This document shows, one piece after another, positions 47,169 through 56,086 of a stretch of DNA of 64,000 nucleotides. The DNA is taken from NCBI RefSeq assembly GCF_021596945.1, contig NZ_CP063779.1, positions 3,508,001-3,572,000 on the forward strand, read 5' to 3'. Below the pieces are notes generated by a model. That model did not search any database. It was not told the origin of the DNA and saw only the letters and a list, made by a program, of their open reading frames with translations. The stretch's first letter is position 1. Each line of letters opens with the position of its first letter. Origin of the DNA: Mongoliitalea daihaiensis (lineage in GTDB: Bacteria; Bacteroidota; Bacteroidia; Cytophagales; Cyclobacteriaceae). A program made the translations under genes and the position numbers.

Positions 47169-48422
47169 TCACATGCCATGTGCCAGCTGCATCAGCAATC
47201 CACAGATGTAGGCTCCATAGGTGCCAACAGCATATCCTAAAACAGCCATCAAGACCCCTACCGGTGCTAAGGAAGGGTTGAAAGCTGATGCTACGATGGG
47301 TGCTGAAGCTGCTCCTCCGACATTTGCTTGAGAACCCACAGCCACGTAAAAGAACGGTGCTTTGATTAAAAATGCTACCAAAAGCATGATCATGATATGG
47401 AATAGCATCCAGGTAATCCCGATAAGAAAGAAAACAGGATTATCAAAGATAGCTCCTAAATCCATTTGCATCCCGATGGTAGCCACCAATACATAAAGCA
47501 ACAAGGAACCCATGCGCGAAGCCCCTACTCCTTCGAGTTTTCTGGTTTTCGTGAAGGACAACACTAAACCACCCGTTGTAGAAACTACCACAATCCAGAA
47601 GAATGTAGAATCCAAGGAATAAGCACTTAAGGCTGGGTAATTCTCACCGATAAAGGGTGCCACATAATCGGCAATCAAGTGAGACAACCCAGTAATCGCA
47701 AAGCCAATTCCAACTATTTTCATGCTATCTGCCAAGGTGGGAAGCTTCATGATACTCGCACGATACTTTTCAACCTTTTCCTGCAACTCCGTAATTGCCG
47801 AAGCATCTGCCTTAAAGATTTTATCAATTTTTCCTGGTTTGGCTGCCCAATATAGCAAAACAGCCATCCACACATTGGCTACCAAAACATCCACTGCAAT
47901 CATTTGGGAAAACAAGGTTGGACTTGCTCCAAATACTTCTAGCATGGCTGTTTGGTTGGCACCTCCTCCAATCCAGCTGCCGGCGATCGTTGCTAAGCCT
48001 CTCCAGATTTCGTCGGGACCAACTCCACCTAAGATTTCGGGATAAATGGCCGAAATAGTCAGTAATGCCAAGGGGCCACCCACTATAATCCCCAAGGAAC
48101 CCGCCAAAAACATGATCAAGGCTTTTGGTCCCAATTTTAAGATACCTTTGAAATCAATTCCTAAGGTTAACAAAACCAAGGAGGTTGGGAGTAAGTAGCG
48201 GGAAGCAACTTTGTACAAACCTGAGCTTTCACCAGATATAATTCCCAAGGAGTTGAAAACAGCTGGGATAAAATAGCAAAGAAGAACGGATGGGATATAT
48301 CGATAAAATTTCTGCCAAAAAGGGGCTTTACTAGCCGATGTACTGAATACAAATGCTAAGGTCAACATCAACAAACCTAGGACGGTTGCGTCGTTTGTCA
48401 ATAATGGCGTTTGTTCTGTCAT
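47169..48422 (-). CDS. DUF819-family integral membrane protein
   Basis: A 417-residue protein with about 12 hydrophobic helices of the DUF819 (YjcL-like) family. Seen: CYFIPAVFNSLGIIS, the SWIGGGANQTAMLEVFGAS motif, and the C-terminal VGSQANVGGAASAPIVASAFNPSLAPVGVLMAVLGYAVGTYGA segment. This looks like a secondary transporter with two inverted glycine-rich motifs; its substrate is not known. The start is ATG 48422; the longer frame begins with TTG 48461. Nothing in the surroundings suggests a substrate. Downstream on the same strand come arfB and the desulfurase, 62 bases away. Confidence 0.87.
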   Translation of the reverse strand: MTEQTPLLTNDATVLGLLMLTLAFVFSTSASKAPFWQKFYRYIPSVLLCYFIPAVFNSLGIISGESSGLYKVASRYLLPTSLVLLTLGIDFKGILKLGPKALIMFLAGSLGIIVGGPLALLTISAIYPEILGGVGPDEIWRGLATIAGSWIGGGANQTAMLEVFGASPTLFSQMIAVDVLVANVWMAVLLYWAAKPGKIDKIFKADASAITELQEKVEKYRASIMKLPTLADSMKIVGIGFAITGLSHLIADYVAPFIGENYPALSAYSLDSTFFWIVVVSTTGGLVLSFTKTRKLEGVGASRMGSLLLYVLVATIGMQMDLGAIFDNPVFFLIGITWMLFHIMIMLLVAFLIKAPFFYVAVGSQANVGGAASAPIVASAFNPSLAPVGVLMAVLGYAVGTYGAYICGLLMQLAHGM

Positions 48423-49130
48423 TGTAAATAGGTTAGATTTTGTAATGAATAGTAGCTGCAAGATATGGAATCACGGTTGAAGATTTAATATTTTAGAATT
48501 TAGATTTTAGATTTCAGTTCACGAATTATGACTGATTCATTGACTATTTTGTGGATTGAAACTCGAGCCTAGCAGTAGCTCTTGGGTTTGTTGCTCTTTT
48601 ATAGAAAAAATTCATCTTGAAATAATCATATGGTTTCTTATTTTTAAGCGAAATGTAGGCGAATGGTCGGGAGACACACGGGACACGGTCGGAACGTAGT
48701 CGGGACATGTACCCTAGAAAAAGCGGTATTTTAATGGGGAAATATGAATATTTCCGATGCTTTATAATTTTTTTAAGATCTGAAATAGTTGATTTTTTAC
48801 CATTAAGGGATTAAGGGAATGAAGGTTTGGTATAATATGAAGGCTAATTTTCAAAGTAGCGTATCAGGTATTTTACCAAAAAGGGGCGTTAGCCCTGCGA
48901 TCTCAAACTGACGGGGAACGAAAAACCTGGCAGGTTTGCGATAGCATGGGGAAATAAAAAGCTTCAACGGATATCTAAAACCTGCCAGGTTTTACCTAGA
49001 ATCGATAGTCCTGATGGGACTTTGTTTTTTACGAATTCACATTTACCTTGGGTTGAAACCCAAGGCTAGCATGTCTGCTGTGCCTATGGCATTAAGTTTA
49101 ACCCATATGTTAACACTTAACAATTCCAAT
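48423..49130. repeat. Intergenic region with REP-like palindromes and one heptamer run
   Basis: No gene was seen here. Heptamers (TTTTAGA, ATTTAGA, TTTTAGA, TTTCAGT) lie at 48484-48518. Two mutually complementary hairpins AAACCT-GGC-AGGTTT (48923-48937) and AAAACCT-GCC-AGGTTTT (48977-48993) stand about 40 bases apart. CCTTGGGTT-GA-AACCCAAGG is at 49046-49065, and a related GAAACTCGAGCCTAGCA string at about 48560. These look like Bacteroidota intergenic repeat families with no transposase here. Confidence 0.65.
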
Positions 49131-49908
49131 CACCCTCGCTGGTCTTTAGAACCCTCCTAACTGTCCCCCCTACCAACTGCTCACTGATCACTCCCCACGC
49201 CGGTCTCTAGAATCCCCTCATTCATTCCAAATTCTTCATTCCACATTCTACATTCCCAACTGCACACTGTTCACTTCCATCGTCGGTCTTTAGAATCCCC
49301 TCATTCATTCTAAATTCTTCATTCCTAATTTCACATTCCACCCCCACTGTTAACTGTCAACTGCTAACTGTTCACTGTTCACTCTCATCGTCGGTCTCTA
49401 GAATCCCCTCATTCATTCCAAATTCTTCATTCCTAATTTCACATTCCACCCCCACTGTTAACTGTCAACTGTTCACTGTTCACTTCCATCGCCGGTCTCT
49501 AGAATCCCCTCATTCATTCCAAATTCTACATTCCACATTCTTCATTCCCAACTCCCCAACTCCTGGCGTCGACTTCGTTCAGCACACGTGGTGTCACTCG
49601 CAACTGTTCACTACTCACTGCACCACCCTCGCTGGTCTTTAGAAGCCCCCAATTCATTCCAAATTCTTCATTCCACATTCTAATTCACTAACTGCTCACT
49701 TCCCACTGCTAACTGTCCACTGCTAACTGTTCACTCCCATCGCCGGTCTTTAGAATCCCCTCATTCATTCTAAATTCTCCATTCCTAATTTCACATTCCA
49801 CCCCCACTGTTAACTGTTAACTGTCAACTGCTAACTGTCCACTGTTCACTCCCATCGCCGGTCTTTAGAATCCCCTCATTCATTCCACATTCTACATTCC
49901 TAATTACC
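49131..49908. repeat. Composite heptamer array, eight irregular copies
   Basis: An approximately 780-base array carries eight GGTCT(C/T)TAGAA marks at about 49141, 49202, 49285, 49393, 49494, 49634, 49745 and 49860. Between them are heptamer runs of two types: ATTCTAA, ATTCTTC, ATTCCTA, ATTTCAC, ATTCCAC (49307-49341) and ACTGTTA, ACTGTCA, ACTGCTA, ACTGTTC, ACTGTTC (49346-49380). The plus strand is almost free of G apart from the marks. No open frame. Copy lengths vary from 60 to 140 bases. Confidence 0.9.
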
Positions 49909-52380
49909 TCACTCCCCATTCAATCCTTTTCTGAATTTTTCCCAGAAAGTTTGGAGGAAGCTTTTACTACGTTTTTTGAAGTGCTTTTTCTTTTCTTCCA
50001 ACTCTTCTCCGTAGTAGTTGTACATGTACTTGTTGTTTTGGGAATAGAGATAGGTGTTTCCGTAACCGTAGTTGTAGCCCTCGTAGTAATAGCCTGAATC
50101 GACGATGCCATTAAATACCCCATAGACATTGTTCACTTGCTTATTGTTAAACAAGTCATTGATCATAACCAGATGGTCTTTCATGGTGTAGTTTTGTCTG
50201 ACTACATAAAGATTAATATCAAACAAGCGCATCAAATCGATGGTCTCAGAAACCAAACCTAGAGGTGGTGTATCGAATATAATCATATCAAAACGCTCTT
50301 CTAAGTATGCAATAAATACTTTTAGTCGATCGGATTGTAACAATTCAGCAGGATTTGGAGGAATGATACCAGAGGGCACAAAAAATAGGTGTTCGTTATC
50401 TGTCTTTATAATAATTTCTTCTTCAATAGCTTTGCCAATTAAGTAAGATGATAAGCCTATTTTTTCTTTATGATTAAAGTAGGAACCTAACTTGGGTCTC
50501 CTTAAATCTGCTCCGACTACAACTGTCTTTTTTCCACCAAGAGCCATGGCTGATGCCAGGTTGAGGGAAACAAAGGTTTTTCCTTCTCCCGAAACAGAAG
50601 AGGTAACCAATATCTTTTTCCGTTTTTTATCTGCAGCTAAGTAATTAATAGCAGATCTTAGCGATCGGAAGGATTCTGAGACAGCTGATTTTGGGTGTTC
50701 AAGTACAACCATATTGGTATCTTTTTTACTTTTACCAATGATGGACAATTGAGGAATCATAAAGTGTTTTTTCAATCCTCTTTGATCCTTGATACGGTCA
50801 TCAAAAATATCCTTCAACACTAAAAACCCGAAAGGCAACAAAAAGCCTATGGCTATTGCCATGATATAGTTCTGCTGCTTTTTAGGAAAAACTAAATTTC
50901 CTCGTTTGGCATAATCCAATATCGCATTATCAGAGACATTGGAAGCTCTTGCAATCCCAGCTTCTGCTCTTTTTTCTAACAAATACGTATATAGATTTTC
51001 TCGCAACTGATACTCTCTAAATATCGCAGAATATTTAGATTCTGCTTCTGGAAGCATCTTGAATTGATCGTCGTAGACCTGAATATCCTGAGCTAATAGA
51101 TTCCTTTTTTCGCGAGTATTGGCTATTAAATTAGTGATATTTTCTACCAAAGCATCTTGCACCTTATCCATCTGAACGTCAATTTTGATGACATCGGGAT
51201 GGTTTTCATTGACAGAGGCAAGCAATTTACGTCTGTCCTGAGAAAGAGTAACCAAGGTTTGAATCAATCCATTTAACAAAGGATCCGGAATTCCCACAAC
51301 GGAAGGTGCAATTACTTGGGTGTAATCCTTTGTCTTGCTCTCCATGTAGCGCTTGATGGAATTGTAATAGGACATTTGGAAATCCATCTCTTGCGCCTGT
51401 TCATCTAGGCGATTCATTCGGTTCAAAATATCATTGAATTCAGAAGAAACATTGATCATCCGATTTTCAACTTTAAAATTCTGAAGCTCACGTTCTTTCT
51501 TTCTCAAGGAATCTTCAAGGTATCCCAATTGTTCCTCGATAAAACTTAAGGTATTTTCTGCATTTCGGTTTTTTTCTCGCAATTCGTAATCCAAATAAGA
51601 CTCCATCAAAGCATTGATGTAATCCCTGCCTTTTTCCACTACCGTAGTGGTGGTACGAATTTCTAAAACAGATGCCATGACATTGACCAAAGTAATGGCA
51701 ATGGATTTGGACATTCGTTCTTCTAAGGAAACAGGATTTCTAAGGATATACACGATGGTTTCACCTACCCTTCCTGGATTAAACAAATACACTTTTAATT
51801 TGGAACGTGTGGTTTGAATGTCCTCTCCAAAATTGAAAGTACGGTTAAACAATTCCTCATCTCCGCCTGCTTTTGCTGGATTGATATCAAAAAAACCTCC
51901 ATCATCGGGTAGGATTCGAAAAGTTTTCTCAGTCAAAATCTCCAATTGCATGGGAATATCTGCTATTTGCAAATGATTCCAGTCTACCTCGATTTTGATA
52001 GGACTTCGATCATACAACTCAATTTGTTTAATATTGGTTTTGGCATAATACTCCACATCAAAATGAAGCTTGGCTAAGGTTTCTCTCGCCAACTGTTTGG
52101 ACGACAACATCAAAACATCATTTTCCAAATTGTTTTGGCCCGAAAAGATCCGAGATCTATCCAAAATTCTTGCTTCCGGTGTATTGTTAGCTTTGATGAC
52201 TATGGTCCCTGCGACCGAATATTGATCTACAGTATACCTGTGAAAAACGTAGGTGCCACTGATAAACAACAAGATAAAAAATAGATAAAGTGGCCAAAAG
52301 CGGATATACTTCGCAATGATATAGCGAATTTCCAATGCTTTTTCTTCATTATCTAATTGACTTAAATCAAGTTTATCCAT
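49909..52380 (-). CDS. Polysaccharide co-polymerase/tyrosine autokinase, Wzc type
   Basis: An inner-membrane protein of 823 residues that controls chain length and export of an exopolysaccharide. First membrane helix at about 31-48, then a periplasmic Wzz/GNVR part with long coiled coils (about 270-470), a second helix near 525, and a C-terminal BY-kinase: Walker A SGEGKT (597-602), Walker A' GADLRRP (about 623) and Walker B IIFDTPP (about 700). A tail with 12 tyrosines between about 764 and 790 (YYYEGYNYGYGNTY...) is the autophosphorylation cluster. The stop lies at the edge of the heptamer array. It follows the Wza-like gene after a 111-base gap. Confidence 0.93.
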   Translation of the reverse strand: MDKLDLSQLDNEEKALEIRYIIAKYIRFWPLYLFFILLFISGTYVFHRYTVDQYSVAGTIVIKANNTPEARILDRSRIFSGQNNLENDVLMLSSKQLARETLAKLHFDVEYYAKTNIKQIELYDRSPIKIEVDWNHLQIADIPMQLEILTEKTFRILPDDGGFFDINPAKAGGDEELFNRTFNFGEDIQTTRSKLKVYLFNPGRVGETIVYILRNPVSLEERMSKSIAITLVNVMASVLEIRTTTTVVEKGRDYINALMESYLDYELREKNRNAENTLSFIEEQLGYLEDSLRKKERELQNFKVENRMINVSSEFNDILNRMNRLDEQAQEMDFQMSYYNSIKRYMESKTKDYTQVIAPSVVGIPDPLLNGLIQTLVTLSQDRRKLLASVNENHPDVIKIDVQMDKVQDALVENITNLIANTREKRNLLAQDIQVYDDQFKMLPEAESKYSAIFREYQLRENLYTYLLEKRAEAGIARASNVSDNAILDYAKRGNLVFPKKQQNYIMAIAIGFLLPFGFLVLKDIFDDRIKDQRGLKKHFMIPQLSIIGKSKKDTNMVVLEHPKSAVSESFRSLRSAINYLAADKKRKKILVTSSVSGEGKTFVSLNLASAMALGGKKTVVVGADLRRPKLGSYFNHKEKIGLSSYLIGKAIEEEIIIKTDNEHLFFVPSGIIPPNPAELLQSDRLKVFIAYLEERFDMIIFDTPPLGLVSETIDLMRLFDINLYVVRQNYTMKDHLVMINDLFNNKQVNNVYGVFNGIVDSGYYYEGYNYGYGNTYLYSQNNKYMYNYYGEELEEKKKHFKKRSKSFLQTFWEKFRKGLNGE

Positions 52381-52491
52381 GAAAAGGAAAATTGGTTATT
52401 TGGTTGATCAATGATTAGTTGAGTAGATAAATTGGGGTGACACTTTTTCTTTTTTCAATCTTAGATATATACTCCAAATTTCTCCTTCCAC

Positions 52492-53310
52492 CTACTGATT
52501 TCCACTGATGATACTGTAAATAAGTAGCCCGGTGAAGAAAGCTGTTAAACCCAGTTGTACTGCACCAAGGAGGTTATCAGCAGTTCCAAATTGTCGGATC
52601 TTTCGGGGTTCTAGATACAAGATATCATTATTTTGGATAAAGAAATACGGAGAGGCAAGCAAAGCCCGATCATTTAAATTAATTTGATGGATTTTAGTAC
52701 CTCCATCGTATTGCCTAATCAAGAATAGTTTCTCTCGTTTGGCTAGTAAATTGGTTTCTCCAGAGGTTGCAAGTGCATCGAATATGGTGGCTCTATTTCG
52801 GAAGATCACCTTCGTCCCTACTGAACCAAACTCCCCTAAGGTAGTATACCTGATACCTGCGGTGCGTAGGCGAACAAATACTTCTTCTTTAAAATATAAA
52901 TTGATTGCTTCTTGAACTTGATCTCTTGCCTGCTCTTCAGACATGCCTCCTACTTTTATTTTCCCCAAGCGAGGCAATTCTACAAATCCATCTTTATCAA
53001 TACCGTATCCTGTAAAATAAAAAATATCGGATCCGCCGCCACCGCCCATCATGCCACCCCCCATCATGCTTCGCGCACCCTGAAAGGTGAAGGCCTCAAC
53101 CAACTCTTCGTCAGAGGTGGCAAAGTCAACATCTATGATGTCAAAAGGCTGCAAAATATAAACATAGTCAACCTCTGCGTAGGGAATAAACTCATTTAAA
53201 TCAATAGGTTCATTTCCGGCAAGATTTTGCAAATACGTGATACGTTTGTTGCTGATACAGGAACCAAATATGAAGATGATTAGAATAAATAGAGAATGAC
53301 TTTTTATCAT
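52492..53310 (-). CDS. Polysaccharide export lipoprotein, Wza type
   Basis: A 272-residue outer-membrane export protein. The lipoprotein signal is MIKSHSLFILIIFIFGSC with Cys18. The Poly_export (PES) domain includes YVLQP-like YVYILQPFDIIDVDF and GIDKDGFVELPRLGKIKVGGMSEEQARDQVQ; a SLBB domain follows, and a C-terminal hydrophobic segment (LLGAVQLGLTAFFTGLLIYSII) would span the outer membrane. An odd glycine/methionine-rich loop (SMMGGGMMGGGGGSDIF) interrupts the PES domain. It acts with the Wzc-type kinase downstream. It is shorter than E. coli Wza (about 380), as usual in Bacteroidota. Confidence 0.9.
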   Translation of the reverse strand: MIKSHSLFILIIFIFGSCISNKRITYLQNLAGNEPIDLNEFIPYAEVDYVYILQPFDIIDVDFATSDEELVEAFTFQGARSMMGGGMMGGGGGSDIFYFTGYGIDKDGFVELPRLGKIKVGGMSEEQARDQVQEAINLYFKEEVFVRLRTAGIRYTTLGEFGSVGTKVIFRNRATIFDALATSGETNLLAKREKLFLIRQYDGGTKIHQINLNDRALLASPYFFIQNNDILYLEPRKIRQFGTADNLLGAVQLGLTAFFTGLLIYSIISGNQ

Positions 53311-53330
53311 TTTGATAGTTCAAATGGATT

Positions 53331-53338
53331 CAAATATA
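53331..53338 (-). promoter_or_regulatory. Candidate -7 promoter element for the Wza/Wzc genes
   Basis: TATATTTG on the minus strand, 20 bases before the Wza-like start. The nearest TTG upstream is about 29 bases away, beyond the usual spacing. It suggests that export genes can be expressed apart from the upstream membrane-protein genes. Confidence 0.4.
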
Positions 53339-53400
53339 GGAAAGTATCCGAATTGAAAATAATTCTTCAACTTTTAACTTTTATGGCGATTCCTATTAAA

Positions 53401-54552
53401 TCAGAAATAGTTTCCTTTTATAAATAATTTAGCCAATACTCTTAAACCTGATAAAACATGCAATAAAATTCCTAAAAATATTAGAATATTAATGATTGAA
53501 TTGAACTTGATCGTGAATATTTTTTTAAATATGGTCACGATAAAAATGTAAAGAACGAATGAAATTTGCCATATAAAATTAAAATGGTAAACTCTTTCCC
53601 CCTCTTCCACAAATAATGCAAAAATCATGAAGCTCCCAAGTAGCATCAATAAGACAAATTGCAATTCAAGGTCAACTTTTTTCTTATATGTGATAATAAT
53701 TAACAAGCTGATTAGAAAAGCAAAACTTTTAATAAAATCTTTTACTGGATTCAAAGAATAAGATTGCCAACTTTTGAATACTCCAATACTCACGTTGTTT
53801 TCACCAGTTTGATAAAAGTAGTGTGAGAATTGAGAGCTATAAATAAAAAAATAAGAAAGCCCTATAAGAACCAAGGTCCCCACCAAATAATAAATTACCA
53901 TTTTTTGTTCTTTGGGAGAGTTTATTTTGTAAATAAATGAAAGAACACATAAAGCCAATGGAAAAACAAATAAAAAACTAGGTTTGATTAGGAATATACA
54001 AAAAGAAAAACTCCAAATTTTGAACCAAGAATATTGTTTTTTAAGAAGGTAATTTTTTCCCTCTGAATATAAAAACAAACAAAAAGGAAATGCCAAAAGA
54101 CCTGTAGAATTATGAAAGATTTGATGTGAGAAATTTCCAAGCATCCATTCAGCATCCCAACTGTGATGTAGGATAAATGGAAAATAAAAAAAAGAAGCTA
54201 AAGCTAAAATAAAAGATTTATTCTTTTCAAATACCGATAAAAATTCATTTTCTGCCCATATAAATTTAATACTGACCCCAACCACTGAAAGTACAACTGC
54301 TCCCCACAAATATGAATCCTTTGAAGGGGAAAAAATGTCTGCAAAATATAAACTAAGATAATAAAGCGGCGGAAAAATGATTTTACTATCTGCAAGTGCT
54401 TGTTGGAGTAAATTATAATGCTCTTTGAAGTCTGCATTCGAAAATTCAAATAAGTAGTTTCTGTAAAAAACAAACATCAAAAGACTAAAAATAACGGTAA
54501 GAATATTAGTACTAATCAAGTTTTTCAATTTTCCATAATTCAAATTTCCCAT
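53401..54552 (-). CDS. Multipass membrane protein of the exopolysaccharide locus, unknown
   Basis: A 383-residue protein with about nine hydrophobic helices and very high Phe, Ile and Leu content. After the first helix comes an acidic loop (FSNADFKEHYNLLQQALAD), a position where GT-C glycosyltransferases carry their catalytic aspartate, but no family can be named safely. The first 41 bases overlap the end of the upstream membrane-protein gene, so expression is coupled. The gene is clearly more AT-rich than the housekeeping part of the window, like its three upstream neighbours. Alternatives: polymerase or flippase component. Confidence 0.65.
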   Translation of the reverse strand: MGNLNYGKLKNLISTNILTVIFSLLMFVFYRNYLFEFSNADFKEHYNLLQQALADSKIIFPPLYYLSLYFADIFSPSKDSYLWGAVVLSVVGVSIKFIWAENEFLSVFEKNKSFILALASFFYFPFILHHSWDAEWMLGNFSHQIFHNSTGLLAFPFCLFLYSEGKNYLLKKQYSWFKIWSFSFCIFLIKPSFLFVFPLALCVLSFIYKINSPKEQKMVIYYLVGTLVLIGLSYFFIYSSQFSHYFYQTGENNVSIGVFKSWQSYSLNPVKDFIKSFAFLISLLIIITYKKKVDLELQFVLLMLLGSFMIFALFVEEGERVYHFNFIWQISFVLYIFIVTIFKKIFTIKFNSIINILIFLGILLHVLSGLRVLAKLFIKGNYF

Positions 54553-56086
54553 AAGTATTTATTCGTGAACTTGTATACGTTCCATAATAATAATTAAGGT
54601 ATTCAGGTAAAAGGCTTGGATCATCTACTCTACTTTGAATTAAATAAATTGTTTTCGCATCATCAAGTCCTTTAAGGCCCAATCTATTGTAATGCCTAGC
54701 TTGCATTGGGCTTCTCGAAATCCAACCCATCATACTAAATGGTATAGGGTTATGAATGTCATAAGAGACCTGATGAAGTTCTGCATTTAAGCCATGAATA
54801 AAAACAAGGTTATTGATAGGGACATCATTTAAACAAGCATAAACTTCTTTATTCCATTTAGCCCATTTCGTTTTCGAAACCCATACATTTATTGAGTGAA
54901 ACATTAGTAGAGTTGCAAAGCTGTAGCTAATTAAGAAAAAAACTATTGCAGGAAATTTAAACCTGAATTTTAGGTGAGTTAGGAATAAGGCCCCAATCAT
55001 TATCAAGCTGAACATGGTTTGCACCCTCCCAGCAAGTAGAAAGAAATAATTGAAAAATATGTAACAAATAATCCAACTAAAAATAAATAAATAAAATCTT
55101 GGCCTTATAAATCCGATAATTAAACAAAAGCAAGTCATAAAAATCAAAAAGAATGATTTATAATATTCATATTTGAATGTCTCAAAAATTCTGTCTAGAA
55201 ATCCATTTGCATACTGTTTTGACCAGAACCCTTTATTAAGCTCTTCTTTTTTAATTTTTAATTGACTAACAGTTGGGGAATCTGACTTTTCAAATAACCA
55301 CTCTTTAAAATAATACCAAACTGGATCTGAATTATTTGATAATTCATGGTCTGTAAATTGATAATAAGGATGATCAATTACTCCTGACCGAGCACGATTA
55401 AATTCTTCAAAAGAAACATATTTCAGGGAATACCTAAAACCACTTTGTACGGTAAGTAGTAAAACTAAAATAGCTATTAGTTTCTTGTTTAAAATTAACC
55501 CCGCTAAAATCTTTTTACCTTCCCCTATTGTAAGTAAGTAAACAGCCCAACCAAATAGGATAAACAAGAGTGATTCCATTCGGATCAGCATCGATGAAAT
55601 CACTAAAAAGTAAAAAACATTTAATGATAAATTTTTAGAATTGGCTTCTATTGTTCTTAGAACTAAACCGAGAATTCCAATAAAACCTGCTATTCCGGCA
55701 ACGGCTGTAAACTGTAAAAAATATACATGATGAATATGATAAGCTAAATAAATTGAGGACCAAAATAATCTTTGTGGAACTTCTTTAAAATAAGTAAAGA
55801 CGATAATTAACCAGCCATAGCATGAAACTGATAAGACTAAAAACCAAATAATAATATACCATGGAATTGTGGCAGCAAGACTATATAAGCTCGCCAAAAA
55901 ACCAGATAGTATCGGGTGGATAAAAACTGCATAAAACTCAAATTCTCCGGTGTATGCGCCATTGACAAGCCACATCATTAATACATCATCATTTACTTGA
56001 AAGCGAAATGGAGTAAAATAAAGAACTAAATGAAGCCCTAAAGAAAAAATAAGCAACTGTTGATTGATTGTTAATTTCTTATTCAT
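54512..56086 (-). CDS. Multipass membrane protein, GT-C-like, exopolysaccharide locus
   Basis: About 524 residues and at least ten hydrophobic helices; the C-terminal 110 residues form a soluble domain (VWVSKTKWAKWNKEVYACLNDVPINN...). I prefer ATG 56086, which overlaps the upstream stop by four bases, to the longer 56113. The first external loop has FQVNDDVLMMWLVNGAYTGE, an acidic pair resembling the D/E position of GT-C transferases. Family not recognised; substrate unknown. AT-rich codon use compared with genes outside the locus. Second-last of four overlapping membrane genes. Confidence 0.65.
   Translation of the reverse strand: MNKKLTINQQLLIFSLGLHLVLYFTPFRFQVNDDVLMMWLVNGAYTGEFEFYAVFIHPILSGFLASLYSLAATIPWYIIIWFLVLSVSCYGWLIIVFTYFKEVPQRLFWSSIYLAYHIHHVYFLQFTAVAGIAGFIGILGLVLRTIEANSKNLSLNVFYFLVISSMLIRMESLLFILFGWAVYLLTIGEGKKILAGLILNKKLIAILVLLLTVQSGFRYSLKYVSFEEFNRARSGVIDHPYYQFTDHELSNNSDPVWYYFKEWLFEKSDSPTVSQLKIKKEELNKGFWSKQYANGFLDRIFETFKYEYYKSFFLIFMTCFCLIIGFIRPRFYLFIFSWIICYIFFNYFFLLAGRVQTMFSLIMIGALFLTHLKFRFKFPAIVFFLISYSFATLLMFHSINVWVSKTKWAKWNKEVYACLNDVPINNLVFIHGLNAELHQVSYDIHNPIPFSMMGWISRSPMQARHYNRLGLKGLDDAKTIYLIQSRVDDPSLLPEYLNYYYGTYTSSRINTYGKFELWKIEKLD

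Noticed and set aside
49565-49600. Possible recombination site (GCGTCGACTTCG ... CACACGTGGTGTC)
   Set aside because: It contains short palindromic parts but is a single insertion within the repeat array, with no integrase and no second copy seen.
49131-49908. CRISPR array
   Set aside because: Repeat units vary from about 60 to 140 bases, the parts between marks are themselves repeats rather than unique spacers, and no cas genes are present.
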